This document shows positions 8,457 to 17,606 of a DNA stretch of 64,000 nucleotides, one piece after another. A program made the translations under genes and the position numbers. The notes beneath the pieces were generated by a model, which saw only the letters and a program-made list of their open reading frames with translations, was not told the DNA's origin and made no database searches. Source of the stretch: Rhodoligotrophos appendicifer (GTDB lineage: Bacteria; Pseudomonadota; Alphaproteobacteria; Rhizobiales; Im1); assembly GCF_007474605.1 (NCBI RefSeq), contig NZ_VHKL01000002.1:1-64000 (forward strand). The letters run 5' to 3'. Positions within the stretch are counted from its first letter, which is position 1; every line of letters begins with the position of its first letter.

Positions 8457-9068
8457 TCAGCGGGTGACAGCGGCCTCGGCGAAGGCGCCGGCGAGATCGG
8501 TGCGCGCCGAAAACAGCTTGTCCGCATCTGCGAGGGCGGCCGCCTCCGCCGCCACGTCCCCAGGACGGTTGCCAAAGCCCACCATGGAGCCGCCCCAGGA
8601 GGCCTTCAGATAGGTCGCGCAGAGCTGCAAGGTCCCCAGGAGGGGCTTTGCCTGGTGAAGCTCCCGCTCGCTGAGGACGGTGATCGCCCAGAATGTCTTG
8701 CCCGCCATGCGCGCACGAAAATCGACGCCCGGCTCGCGCAGCCAGTTGGCCCAGTAGTCAAGATAGAGCTTCGAACTGGCAGGAACCGAATACCAGTAGA
8801 CGGGTGCCACGAAGACGAGGTCGGTCGCCCACAGGGTCTTCTCGAGCAGGATCCGCGCGTTCTCCACCATGGGCTGGTGGAGCGCCTCGGTGTGGCGCAT
8901 GTCGACGTATTCCGGCAGGGGATAATCCGAGTGGCGCAACCAGACCTGCTCTGCGTCATGGGGGAGAGACGCCGCCGCACGGCGGGCGAGCAACTCGGCA
9001 TTGCCATCACCCCTGCCACTGGACAGCAGGAAGAGGACCCGCCGCGCTCCGCTCTCATCGATCGCCAT
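8457..9068 (-). CDS. NAD(P)H-dependent FMN oxidoreductase, flavodoxin-like fold
   Basis: 203 residues. LLSSGRGDGNAELLARRAA is the phosphate-binding loop and first helix of the WrbA/quinone-reductase group, and VFVAPVYWYSVPASSKLYLD is the second flavin loop. The family reduces quinones or nitro compounds with NAD(P)H and bound FMN. ATG 9068 has GGAGA eight bases upstream. It is divergent from the LysR gene at 9177 with 108 bases between, so it is the likely regulatory target. An open frame continues far upstream in the same phase, but only as the antisense of the LysR gene. Confidence 0.82.
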   Translation of the reverse strand: MAIDESGARRVLFLLSSGRGDGNAELLARRAAASLPHDAEQVWLRHSDYPLPEYVDMRHTEALHQPMVENARILLEKTLWATDLVFVAPVYWYSVPASSKLYLDYWANWLREPGVDFRARMAGKTFWAITVLSERELHQAKPLLGTLQLCATYLKASWGGSMVGFGNRPGDVAAEAAALADADKLFSARTDLAGAFAEAAVTR

Positions 9069-9150
9069 TGCTGTTCTCTCCATTCGCCATGTGCTGGGCG
9101 TTAGATAGAGACATGGCTCAGCCGCCACCATGGAAATCGACTGCCTCCTG

Positions 9151-9169
9151 CCTGTAGTTCTGCTACAGG
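9151..9169. promoter_or_regulatory. Perfect 19-base palindrome, likely LysR operator
   Basis: CCTGTAG (9151-9157) and CTACAGG (9163-9169) are exact inverted repeats around TTCTG. The site is seven bases upstream of the LysR ATG and inside the divergent intergenic region with the oxidoreductase gene, the classic position for a LysR autoregulatory site. Being so close to the start codon it could also act as an RNA hairpin over the ribosome site; no strong Shine-Dalgarno is visible there. Confidence 0.5.
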
Positions 9170-9176
9170 CTTGGCC

Positions 9177-10067
9177 ATGACACGACTGCCGCCCCTCGGC
9201 GCGCTCCGCGCCTTCGACGCCGCCGCGCGATTGCTGAACTTCAGACTGGCCGCCGAGGAGCTGGCCGTCACGCATGGGGCCGTCGCTCAGCAGGTGCGAG
9301 CCCTGGAGGCAAACCTCGGCGTGATGCTGTTCGAGCGCGGACCGCGCGGTCTCAGCCTGACCCAGGAGGGGCATGCGTTCCATCCTCCGATCCGGCGGGC
9401 CTTCGCACTGATCGCGACGGCGTCCGCGTCGTTCGACACCGGGCGGCGGGCGGGAGGTCGGGCCTGCGTGACGGTGACCGTGACACCGTCCTTCGCCGCC
9501 AAATGGCTGATCCCAAGGCTCGCCAAGTTTTCCACCGAGTTCCCCGAGATCGAGGTCCGCATCCTGGCCTCCGAGCAGCTGGAACCGCTGGGGTCGAAGG
9601 GCACCTCGGATCTCGCCGTGCGCCTGACGGACGGGCCGTTCGATCGCGCTCTGGACGCGACCCTGCTGATGCCGATCTGCCTGTTTCCGATCTGCAACCC
9701 CAGCGTGGCAGCGCAGCTCCACAGTCCCGACGATCTCGAGCATGCAACGCTGCTGCATGACAGTCATGACCTCTGGCCACTCTGGCTGGAGCGGGCGGGA
9801 TCGTCGATCCGGGGGCGCAGCGGGATCCGGTTCAATCAAAGCTCGCTGGCCCTGGATGCGGCCCTGGACGGGCAGGGTGTCGCGCTGTCTCCGGCGCCGC
9901 TCGTGCAGGACGATCTCAGTCGCGGCCTGCTCATGGCACCCTTCGGGACCGAGCTGTTCATCGAAAGCGAGAGATCGTTCTACATCGTGATGCCCAAACA
10001 TGCCCGCCCGGAGGCCGTCTGCTTCCGAGACTGGCTGCTCAGGGCCGCCGACGTCACGGAACTCTAG
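9177..10067 (+). CDS. LysR-family transcriptional regulator, GcvA-like
   Basis: 296 residues. The N-terminal winged helix reads LPPLGALRAFDAAARLLNF and AVTHGAVAQQVRALEANLG, followed by LFERGPRGLSLTQEG, all GcvA-subgroup features. The effector domain begins near residue 95 (VTVTPSFAAKWLIPRL). A TTG at 9171 is also in frame, but ATG 9177 is preferred. It is divergent from a flavodoxin-fold oxidoreductase and probably controls it. Its stop overlaps the stop of the convergent DUF418 gene in a CTAG sequence (10064-10067). Confidence 0.9.
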   Translation: MTRLPPLGALRAFDAAARLLNFRLAAEELAVTHGAVAQQVRALEANLGVMLFERGPRGLSLTQEGHAFHPPIRRAFALIATASASFDTGRRAGGRACVTVTVTPSFAAKWLIPRLAKFSTEFPEIEVRILASEQLEPLGSKGTSDLAVRLTDGPFDRALDATLLMPICLFPICNPSVAAQLHSPDDLEHATLLHDSHDLWPLWLERAGSSIRGRSGIRFNQSSLALDAALDGQGVALSPAPLVQDDLSRGLLMAPFGTELFIESERSFYIVMPKHARPEAVCFRDWLLRAADVTEL

Positions 10068-11314
10068 GCGGGGCGCCGACGGAACGGCACATCCACGGTC
10101 CAAAAGGTCGCCGCGCGCCACACCCACTCCAAGGGGCCGTAGCGAAAATGGCGAAACCACATATGCGCGAAGACAAGCTGTGCGGCGAAGGCGGATGCGG
10201 CCAGAGGCATGACCGAGGTCTGGGTCATGGTCGCATGGAGGCCGAGGCCAAATCCGTAGAAGACGGGAACGAAGACCAGGGCCTGGCCCACATACAAGGT
10301 GAGGGTCATGCGCCCGGCCGGCGCCAAGGCGTTCAGTATCCGGTGGCCGCGCCCATAATAGAGAATGAGGAAGCCCATCATCAGGACCACCATGAGGCTC
10401 AGGTTCAGCAGGCTGGAGAGGATCGTCGTGAGGATGACCCGCGGCATGACCATGGGGCGGGCCTGGGGAACGAGTGCCGCCAAATGGTCTCGCCCCAGAT
10501 AGAGGCCCAGGGCGACGATCACGGCGACGGCGAAACAGACGAGCCGCGTCCGCACGAAGCTTTCGGGCCGCTGGAAAAAGCCGATCCGTCCCAGGAGGAA
10601 CCCGATGAGCGACAGGCCCAGGATCTGATTGAGACGACCGGATTCCCACATGAACTGCCACTTGAAAAGGTGCCCGAAGGCGAGATTCGTGCGCAGGGTC
10701 TCAAGGAGGCTGCCGGTGAGATAGGCGCGGGGGATGCCAAGGCTCCAGTAGCCCGGGGGACGGTTGGCCCATTCGGCGCCGGCAAGGGCACTCACCAGCT
10801 GAATCCACATCTGCGGCTGCAGCAGGAGAAAGACCGCCAGAGCGAGAATGGCCAGATTGGATTTCACCCGATAGATGGGCAGCAAGAGCACGCCCATAAG
10901 GGCCAAAATTTCGAGTATATCGTTCCAGTACCATAGGCTATGCAGAAGGCCGAACAGGCCCAAGACCGCCAGACGCCAGAGAAAACGGACAGTGAAGTCG
11001 TTTCCTCGCTGCGCCTGCCGGTCCATGATGATGAAGAACGAAGCGCCGAAACACAGCGACAGAAGAGCAAATGACTTGCCGCCGAACATGGTGAACACGA
11101 CATCATGGACGGTGCGTTGCAACGGGACGGTGGTCGGGTGTGCCCAGTAGAGTGAGTAGAGTTCGGACATGTGCACGAAGAAGAGACCCATCAACGCCAA
11201 GCCTCGCAGAGCGTCGAGTCCCTCGAACCGAGGCGCATAGTCGGGTTGGCGTGCGATCAGACTTCCCCAGCATGATTTTCCGTGCAGAAGCGAGCGGTGG
11301 ATACGCCACGGCAT
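10064..11314 (-). CDS. DUF418 (YeiB-like) polytopic membrane protein
   Basis: 416 residues. RFEGLDALRGLALMGLFFVHM opens the protein in the manner of the YeiB/DUF418 family, and about ten hydrophobic segments follow. The C-terminal region with GRMTLTLYVGQAL and FRYGPLEWVWR is the DUF418 domain proper. The family is related in topology to acyltransferase-3 proteins, and its role is not established. GGAGG four bases before ATG 11314 supports the start. It ends tail-to-tail with the LysR gene and shares no operon with other genes here. Confidence 0.87.
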   Translation of the reverse strand: MPWRIHRSLLHGKSCWGSLIARQPDYAPRFEGLDALRGLALMGLFFVHMSELYSLYWAHPTTVPLQRTVHDVVFTMFGGKSFALLSLCFGASFFIIMDRQAQRGNDFTVRFLWRLAVLGLFGLLHSLWYWNDILEILALMGVLLLPIYRVKSNLAILALAVFLLLQPQMWIQLVSALAGAEWANRPPGYWSLGIPRAYLTGSLLETLRTNLAFGHLFKWQFMWESGRLNQILGLSLIGFLLGRIGFFQRPESFVRTRLVCFAVAVIVALGLYLGRDHLAALVPQARPMVMPRVILTTILSSLLNLSLMVVLMMGFLILYYGRGHRILNALAPAGRMTLTLYVGQALVFVPVFYGFGLGLHATMTQTSVMPLAASAFAAQLVFAHMWFRHFRYGPLEWVWRAATFWTVDVPFRRRPA

Positions 11315-11404
11315 GCCGCCTCCGCTCAGGGGATCATTACACAGGGCAGGCCCTGTCCGACACCGGGACTTCCGGGCCAGAGCAACAAACCCCTCGCAAC
11401 GCAG

Positions 11405-11429
11405 GGAACTCCCGCCCTGTGCTCCAGTT
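11405..11429 (+). promoter_or_regulatory. Candidate EcfG-type general stress promoter
   Basis: GGAAC (11405-11409) is followed after 16 bases by AGTT (11426-11429), one base off the alphaproteobacterial EcfG consensus GGAAC-N16/17-cGTT. It lies about 80 bases before the sensor kinase ATG, a reasonable leader length. A separate palindrome, ACAGGG-N4-CCCTGT, sits at 11341-11356. Both are in the 196-base divergent gap between the DUF418 and kinase genes. One mismatch and no expression data keep this tentative. Confidence 0.3.
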
Positions 11430-11510
11430 CAGCGGGGGTGGCGCGCTGGGCTATGCGCATGAGCGGAGGACGTCTTCCTCAGACTCCGGCCCGAGACGAA
11501 GGTGGTGAAG

Positions 11511-14500
11511 ATGGAGCCGGAAGGGGCGCAGCAGGGGACCACGTCCGCCTTTCTCAATGATTGCGGCGAACTCGGACGTCGCATCGCAGAGTTCGACTGG
11601 GCCTCCACCTCCATCGGCCCGATCTCCGACTGGTCGCCGATCCTGCGCGGCACGGTCAGCCTCATGCTCCGCAGCGCGATCCCCATGGTGCTGCTTTGGG
11701 GCGAGCAGGGCGTCATGATCTATAATGACGCCTATGCACAGTTCTCCGGCCAGAGAGACGAGAAGCTGCTGGGATCCAATGTGCGGGAGGGTTGGGGGGA
11801 GGCCGCCAGCTTCAACGACCATGTGATGCGGGTGTGCCTCGCCGGGCAAACGCTCAGCTACAAGGATCTCGAGCTGACGCTCGACCGGAACGGCCAGCCC
11901 GAACAGGTGTGGATGGACCTCGACTATTCGCCGGTGCCCAGCGAGGACGGGAGCCCGGTGGGGGTCCTGGCCATCGTGGTGGAGACGACGGAGGCCCATC
12001 ATGCGCAACGGGCGCTGGAGAACAGCGAAGCCCGGCTTCGGTTCCTGGACGCGCTCGGCCATGCCGTCGTCGGGCGGACCGATGCCGACGATGTGCTGGG
12101 CATCACCACCCGCATGACGGCAGAACATCTGAAAGTGTCCAGCTGCGCCTATGCCGACATGGATGATGATCAGGATGGCTTCACCATCCGCGGCGACTGG
12201 CATGCCGAAGGCTCCTCGTCCATCGTGGGCCACTACCAGCTCACAGATTTCGGGACGCTTGCCGTGCAAGAGCTGCGCGCGGGCAGGCCCTTGGTCATCA
12301 ACGATACTTCGGCCGAGCTGCCGCCCGAAGAAGCCAAGGCGTTCCAGAATATCGGGATTGCCTCGACACTGTGCATGCCGCTGATCAAGGAGGGGCGGCT
12401 CATCGCCCTGATGGCGGTGCATGACAGCGCCGTGAGGCCCTGGTCGGATTACGATATCAGCATCATCCGAGAGGTTACCGAACGGTCCTGGGCGCATGTC
12501 CAGCGGGTGGGCGCCGAGGGCCTGTTGCGCGAGCGCGAGGGCCGAAACCGCCAGATCCTGGACAGCGCCAGTGATTATGGGATCGTGGCGACTGATCTCG
12601 ACGGCATGATCACCATGTGGAATGCCGGCGCCGCCGACATGCTCGGCTGGGGCGAGGCGGAGATGCTGGGCCAATCCATGTCGATCATCTTCACGGAAGA
12701 GGACCGGCAGGCGGGACGACCGGAACAGAAGCGGCTGGAAGCACTGCAGACAGGGCAGGCCCATGATGCGCGCTGGCACGTCAAGAAGTCCGGCGATCAG
12801 TTCTGGGGCCTCAGCGAGATGCGGCCGCTGAGGGACGCCAAAGGCATCGCCGTCGGCTTCGTGAAGCTGATGCGCGATCGGACGGAACAACATCGCGCGC
12901 AAGAGGCGCTGCGGGCCACCGAGGAGCAGTTGCGCCGGGCGCAAACCGCCGGCGGCGTTGGCCTGTTCTCCATCGACGTGGCCACCAACATCATCCAGGG
13001 CACACCGGAATTCTGCCGGATCTTCGGCCTCGAACCCTGCCAGAGCCTCGATTCAAGGGAGATCGAGACGCTGATCGTTCCGGAGGACGTCGACGTCGTC
13101 TCGAACGAGGAGAGACGGCGCGCCGGGACCGCGCCGCTGGACGTGGAGTACCGGATCCGCCGGGCGGATACAGGCGAAGAGCGCATCATCGCCCGCAAGG
13201 CGCAATATGAGCGGGATGAACAGGGACATCCGCTCCGCCTGGTGGGGGCCGTCCAGGACTGGACCGAACGCCGGCGGGTGCAGTTCGCGTTGGAGAAGAG
13301 CGAGGCCCAGTTCAGTGCCCTGGCGCAGAACATGCCGAACCAGGTCTGGACCGCCCGTGCGGACGGGTCTCTCGACTGGTTCAACGCCCAGGTCTATGCC
13401 TATAGCGGTGCCGAACAAGCCTCCCTCCTCGGCGAGGGATGGGCGCAGATCGTGCATCCGGACGATCTGCCCCTGGCTGCACAGCGGTGGGCAAGCTCCG
13501 TGAGTTCGGGAGCGACCTATGAAACCGAGTTCCGTCTGCGCGACGCGGCGGGACATTACCGCTGGTACCTCGCGCGTGCCGTGCCGTTGAAGGATGCCCG
13601 CGGCCGGATCACCTCCTGGGTCGGCACCAACACCGATATCGATGTCCAGAAGATGGCGGAGGCCGCCAATGCGCGGGACCGAAACCGGCTGTGGACGATC
13701 AGCCAGGACCTCATGCTGGTCTGCGATTTCAGCGGCGCGATCACGGCCGTCAACCCTTCCGCCCAGAGGCTGCTCGGATGGAGCGAGGCGGAGATGGTGG
13801 GCAGGCTCCTGGGCGATTTCCTCCATCCCGAGGATCTGGAGGTCACCGCCTCGGAAGTCGCCAAGCTTTCGACGGGGGCCACCACGCTGGCATTCGAGAA
13901 TCGATACCGCGCGAAAGACGGCGAGTATCGGCTGCTCGCCTGGACGGCTGTTCCCGACAATGGCCGCATCCATGCCGTGGGCCGCGACATTACGGAGCAA
14001 CGGGCGATCGAAGATGCGCTGAGGCAGAGCCAGAAGATGGAAGCGGTCGGCCAGCTGACCGGCGGCATCGCCCATGATTTCAACAATCTGCTGCAGGGCA
14101 TCACCGGCAGTCTCGACATGATCGACACCCGGCTGACCCAGGGCCGCGTCGACGATCTTCGGCGCTGGCTGACCGGTGCGAAGACCTCGGCGAACCGGGC
14201 TGCAGCCTTGACCCATCGGCTGCTGGCCTTTTCGCGCCGGCAACCCCTCGACCCGCGGCCGGTGCGGTCCAATCCGCTGATCTCTTCCATGGAGGACATG
14301 CTGCGGAGGACGCTGGGGGAGAGAATCGACCTCGAATTGGTGCTTGCCGGCGGACTCTGGCTCACGCGATGCGATCCCAACCAGTTGGAGAGCGCCATCC
14401 TCAACCTTGCCATCAATGCGCGGGATGCCATGCCGCACGGCGGCAAGCTCACGATCGAGACCTGCAACGCGCATCTCGACAGCGTCTATGCCGCCCGCCA

Positions 14501-15164
14501 GCGTGACGTGAAGCCCGGCCAATATGTGTGCATCTGCGTGACCGACAACGGCATCGGCATGGACAAGGAAACCGCGGTAAAGGCGTTCGAGCCCTTCTTT
14601 ACGACCAAGCCGATCGGGCAGGGGACCGGGCTCGGGCTGTCGATGATCTACGGGTTCACACGGCAGTCGGGGGGGTATGCCCGGATCTATAGCGAAATCG
14701 GCCAGGGGACGACGATCAAGCTCTATCTGCCGCGCCATCGCGGCGAGGACGATCCGGAGGAGACGGCATCGGAGCTGGAGCCGGTGCCCTTCGGGCATGC
14801 GGGCGAAGTGATCCTGGTGGTGGAGGATGAGCCCGTCGTCAGGGGGCTGATCGTGGAGGTGCTGACCGAGATCGGCTACCAGGCGCTCGAAGCCGGCGAC
14901 GGGACCAAAGGTCTGGAGATCCTGCATTCCAAGAGGCGAATCGACCTGCTGATCACCGATATGGGGCTCCCGGGGCTGAATGGCCGTCAGGTTGCAGAGG
15001 GCGGCCGGCTCGTCAGGCCGGAGCTGAAGGTCCTGTTCATCACCGGTTATGCCGAAAACGCGGCGCTGGCCTCGGGCTTTCTCGAGCCTGGAATGGCCAT
15101 GATCACCAAGCCTTTCGCCATGGAGGCGCTGGCGGGCCGGATCAGAGACATCCTCGAAAGCTGA
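11511..15164 (+). CDS. Multi-PAS/GAF hybrid sensor histidine kinase with C-terminal receiver
   Basis: 1217 residues with no membrane segments. The order is an N-terminal PAS-like module (about 30-160), a GAF domain (about 175-325), four PAS/PAC modules (about 345-840), a HisKA dimerisation domain with His855 in GGIAHDFNNLL, a HATPase domain (N box near 956, GTGLGLSMIYG near 1037) and a receiver domain from about 1100 with phospho-acceptor Asp1150 in LLITDMGLPG. All phosphotransfer residues are present. The first PAS segment (WSPILRGTVSLML) is typical of soluble light/redox kinases. ATG 11511 is preceded by AAGGTGG. No partner response regulator is in the window. Confidence 0.92.
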   Translation: MEPEGAQQGTTSAFLNDCGELGRRIAEFDWASTSIGPISDWSPILRGTVSLMLRSAIPMVLLWGEQGVMIYNDAYAQFSGQRDEKLLGSNVREGWGEAASFNDHVMRVCLAGQTLSYKDLELTLDRNGQPEQVWMDLDYSPVPSEDGSPVGVLAIVVETTEAHHAQRALENSEARLRFLDALGHAVVGRTDADDVLGITTRMTAEHLKVSSCAYADMDDDQDGFTIRGDWHAEGSSSIVGHYQLTDFGTLAVQELRAGRPLVINDTSAELPPEEAKAFQNIGIASTLCMPLIKEGRLIALMAVHDSAVRPWSDYDISIIREVTERSWAHVQRVGAEGLLREREGRNRQILDSASDYGIVATDLDGMITMWNAGAADMLGWGEAEMLGQSMSIIFTEEDRQAGRPEQKRLEALQTGQAHDARWHVKKSGDQFWGLSEMRPLRDAKGIAVGFVKLMRDRTEQHRAQEALRATEEQLRRAQTAGGVGLFSIDVATNIIQGTPEFCRIFGLEPCQSLDSREIETLIVPEDVDVVSNEERRRAGTAPLDVEYRIRRADTGEERIIARKAQYERDEQGHPLRLVGAVQDWTERRRVQFALEKSEAQFSALAQNMPNQVWTARADGSLDWFNAQVYAYSGAEQASLLGEGWAQIVHPDDLPLAAQRWASSVSSGATYETEFRLRDAAGHYRWYLARAVPLKDARGRITSWVGTNTDIDVQKMAEAANARDRNRLWTISQDLMLVCDFSGAITAVNPSAQRLLGWSEAEMVGRLLGDFLHPEDLEVTASEVAKLSTGATTLAFENRYRAKDGEYRLLAWTAVPDNGRIHAVGRDITEQRAIEDALRQSQKMEAVGQLTGGIAHDFNNLLQGITGSLDMIDTRLTQGRVDDLRRWLTGAKTSANRAAALTHRLLAFSRRQPLDPRPVRSNPLISSMEDMLRRTLGERIDLELVLAGGLWLTRCDPNQLESAILNLAINARDAMPHGGKLTIETCNAHLDSVYAARQRDVKPGQYVCICVTDNGIGMDKETAVKAFEPFFTTKPIGQGTGLGLSMIYGFTRQSGGYARIYSEIGQGTTIKLYLPRHRGEDDPEETASELEPVPFGHAGEVILVVEDEPVVRGLIVEVLTEIGYQALEAGDGTKGLEILHSKRRIDLLITDMGLPGLNGRQVAEGGRLVRPELKVLFITGYAENAALASGFLEPGMAMITKPFAMEALAGRIRDILES

Positions 15165-15349
15165 GTGCGGAGGCTGGCGAGTGCCCGCGTACCGCAGCCG
15201 GCGACAGGCGCTTGAGGAGCTCGCGTGATTTTCGCATCGATGTGGCAAAGATCACAGACCGCCTTCCGCATTTGAAGGACGCTGGGTTCATCGATGAGTT
15301 GCGATGTGTCAGCGCCCCCAAACTCTCGCCATTGCAACCATCGATTCAA

Positions 15350-15386
15350 GGGAGGAACGGCGGTCCGTACCGCCGCCGTTCCTCCC
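15350..15386 (+). terminator. Perfect 14-bp inverted repeat, probable terminator
   Basis: GGGAGGAACGGCGG (15350-15363) pairs exactly with CCGCCGTTCCTCCC (15373-15386) around a nine-base loop. No U-run follows, so intrinsic termination would be weak or the element may be bidirectional. It separates the kinase from the GntR-controlled operon. Confidence 0.5.
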
Positions 15387-15407
15387 AGATTTGCGCCCTT
15401 CCAGAAT

Positions 15408-15437
15408 AAGATAAGATATCCTATAGGATTTTATCTT
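15408..15437. promoter_or_regulatory. Nested palindromic operator, likely for the FCD-GntR regulator
   Basis: ATCCTATAGGAT (15418-15429) is a perfect 12-base palindrome. It is flanked by AAGATAA (15408-15414) and TTATCTT (15431-15437), themselves inverted repeats, giving a near-symmetric 30-base site. It is strikingly AT-rich for this genome and lies 128 bases before the Fe-dehydrogenase ATG, at the head of the operon that encodes the GntR protein. Regulation by that protein is inference from position and symmetry. Confidence 0.55.
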
Positions 15438-15564
15438 GCGTTTCGGCACCGCGAGTGTAGCCTGCCTCTTCATCCGGACGGGGGCGGGCCGGGGACCGCG
15501 GGGCTCGTTTCCCAACGCGGCCCCGGATCCCTCTTTTCCGTGCCGAAGTTCATCCGAGAGACCG

Positions 15565-16878
15565 ATGTTTGGAACTTTTCGCAGCCCCAAGGCAGTCTAT
15601 TTCGGCGCAGGACAGCGCGCATTGCTCGCTCGTATCGTGGCCGGCTTCGGACAGCGGACACTCATCTGCACGGACGAACGCCTGGCATCCGATCCCGTGT
15701 TCGGCGCCCTGGTCGAGAGTGTCACTCGAGCGGGCGTGGCCGTGACCGTGTTCAGCCGGACCTTGCCCGACGTGCCGACCAGCTGCGTCGAGGATGCAGC
15801 GTCAGTGGCCCGCCAAATAAAGCCCGACAGCATCGTCGCCATCGGCGGAGGCAGCTGCCTCGACCTGGGAAAGATGGCCGCCCTGATCCACACCCATGGG
15901 GGTCGGCCGCAAGACTATTACGGCGAGTTCAAAGTGCCCGGGCCGGTCCTGCCCATCATCGCCCTGCCGACCACGGCGGGAACCGGGTCGGAGGTGACGC
16001 CGGTCGCCGTTTTGTCCGATCCCGACAAAGTTCTGAAAGTCGGCGTCTCAGATCCACACCTCATTCCCAGTGTTGCGATCTGTGACCCGGAGCTGACGCT
16101 TTCCTGCCCCGCCTCGCTGACTGCGGCGACCGGTGCCGATGCCCTGACGCATGCCATCGAGTCGTTCACTGCGATCCGCAGATCGGAAGAGGCCGGACTG
16201 CCGTTGGAGCGGGTGTTCGTCGGCAAGAATGCCATCAGCGACCACCATGCGCTGGAAGCCGTGAGGTTGATCTCGGGCGCGTTGGCCGGGGTCGTGGGGG
16301 ACGGGACCCGGCTCGATCTGCGCGAGCAGATGATGTATGGCGCCATGCTGGCGGGACAGGCCTTCGCCAATGCCGGCAATGCCGCAGCCCATGCGTTGCA
16401 ATATCCCATCGGCGCGCTGACACATACGGCCCATGGGATCGGCGTCGCCGCGCTGATGCCCTATGTGATGGCCTTCAATCTTCCGGCCCGCGCCGCGGAG
16501 TTCGCTGCGATCGCCGAGGCCATGGGCGTGGAGCCCGATGACAGCCAGGACGCCCTGGCGCTGGCCGCGATCGATGCGGTGGCTGCGCTCTATGGGGAGA
16601 TCGGCATCCCCGCCACCCTCGCCGAACTGGGCTTTCCAGAGGACAGGATCGAGTGGGCTGCAGAACAGGCGATGACGGCCGCGAGACTGGTTCACAACAA
16701 CCCGGTCGCGCTCGAGCTCGCTGACATGAAGACCATCCTGACGGCAGCCTATCATGGAGACAGGACCTCCCTGACGGATGGCCGCGCGAACGGGCGAGGC
16801 CCCGTCCATTCGGTCGCAAGGCTGCAAACTGAGACAGCACGTGGTCGCATTCCGTCCGTGGAGATCCAATCATCTTGA
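15565..16878 (+). CDS. Iron-containing alcohol dehydrogenase / maleylacetate reductase-like
   Basis: 437 residues of the type III (iron) dehydrogenase family. IGGGSCLDLGKMAAL is the nucleotide loop, LPTTAGTGSEVTP the phosphate site, and metal ligands are expected in ATGADALTHAIES and in AAHALQYPIGALTHTAHG. About 35 poorly conserved residues extend the C-terminus beyond the usual 380-400. Start ATG 15565 follows GAGAG. The gene is the first of an operon with a GntR regulator and a TTT transporter, so it probably oxidises or reduces the imported compound. The stop overlaps the TTG start of the regulator. Confidence 0.87.
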   Translation: MFGTFRSPKAVYFGAGQRALLARIVAGFGQRTLICTDERLASDPVFGALVESVTRAGVAVTVFSRTLPDVPTSCVEDAASVARQIKPDSIVAIGGGSCLDLGKMAALIHTHGGRPQDYYGEFKVPGPVLPIIALPTTAGTGSEVTPVAVLSDPDKVLKVGVSDPHLIPSVAICDPELTLSCPASLTAATGADALTHAIESFTAIRRSEEAGLPLERVFVGKNAISDHHALEAVRLISGALAGVVGDGTRLDLREQMMYGAMLAGQAFANAGNAAAHALQYPIGALTHTAHGIGVAALMPYVMAFNLPARAAEFAAIAEAMGVEPDDSQDALALAAIDAVAALYGEIGIPATLAELGFPEDRIEWAAEQAMTAARLVHNNPVALELADMKTILTAAYHGDRTSLTDGRANGRGPVHSVARLQTETARGRIPSVEIQSS

Positions 16879-17567
16879 AAGACCGCGATTACCGTTTCGC
16901 TGCCACGGACGGCGACAGCCGACCGATCCGGTCGGTCGGGCTTGCCGACGAGGCCTATGCCCTCATCCTCGGGCAGCTGATCTCGCTGAAGCTGCCGCCG
17001 GGCGCGCGCATCACTGTCGATGAGTTGGCCCGGCAATTCGGCATTTCGCAGACCCCCATTCGCGAGGCGCTGGGGCGGCTCGAGACGCATGGGCTCGTCA
17101 CGAAGACCCACCTGATCGGTTATCGCGCGACACCCCAGCTCACCCGTGAGCAATTCCAGGACCTGTATGAAATCCGACTGCTCCTCGAGCCGGCGGCCGC
17201 GCGACAAGCGGCACTCAAGATCGAGGCGCAAGAGATCGAAGCGCTGAAGCGCTTCGCCGCGGAGATGGCAGAGGAGGTCGCGCGCGGGGCGCAGGGCAAT
17301 CATGGCCGCTTTCCCCTGCATGACGGGGAGTTTCACGCGCGGATCGCTCTCGCCGGACGGAACAACCTCATCGCCGATGCCCTGTCCCGGCTCCATGCGC
17401 ATGTGCACATCTTCCGCCTGTATTATCACTCGTGGATCACGGAGAGCGCGGTGCGGGAGCATCAGGCCATCGTCGAGGCCATCGCCCGGCATGATGCCGA
17501 CGGCGCGGAACGCAGCATGCGGTCGCATATCGAGGAGTCGTGGAGGCGCCTGAAACAAGGTTTCTGA
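16875..17567 (+). CDS. GntR-family regulator with FCD effector domain
   Basis: 230 residues. The winged helix includes ITVDELARQFGISQTPIREALGRLE (start of the recognition unit near residue 45), followed by an all-helical FCD domain with the metal-ligand pattern Asp..His in HDGEFHARI, later HVHIF and VREHQAIVEAI. FCD regulators usually repress catabolic operons until a carboxylate binds. The TTG start at 16875 overlaps the dehydrogenase stop (TTGA); no in-frame ATG lies near the N-terminus, so the unusual start is required for an intact DNA-binding domain. Its likely site is the palindrome at 15408-15437. Confidence 0.9.
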   Translation: MKDRDYRFAATDGDSRPIRSVGLADEAYALILGQLISLKLPPGARITVDELARQFGISQTPIREALGRLETHGLVTKTHLIGYRATPQLTREQFQDLYEIRLLLEPAAARQAALKIEAQEIEALKRFAAEMAEEVARGAQGNHGRFPLHDGEFHARIALAGRNNLIADALSRLHAHVHIFRLYYHSWITESAVREHQAIVEAIARHDADGAERSMRSHIEESWRRLKQGF

Positions 17568-17606
17568 CGCCTGGCCGTACCCAAAAAAAACTAGAGGAGG
17601 AACGCT

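Larger units (their letters stand above)
15165..15564. other. 400-base intergenic region between the kinase and the Fe-dehydrogenase operon
   Basis: The longest gene-free stretch in the window. The first 185 bases show no gene or clear site. A perfect long hairpin (15350-15386) and then an AT-rich operator (15408-15437) follow, listed separately. An open frame continues upstream from the dehydrogenase into this region, but its residues lack conservation features and it lacks a ribosome site. Confidence 0.6.

Noticed and set aside
8457-10661. A 734-codon open frame on the minus strand covering the LysR gene
   Set aside because: Only its first 612 bases (from ATG 9068) encode a recognisable oxidoreductase. 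The rest is the antisense of the LysR and DUF418 region, kept open by high GC.
13053-15248. A 731-codon open frame antisense to the sensor kinase
   Set aside because: Low-complexity, Arg/His/Pro-rich residues with no domain, opposite a gene with intact catalytic motifs.
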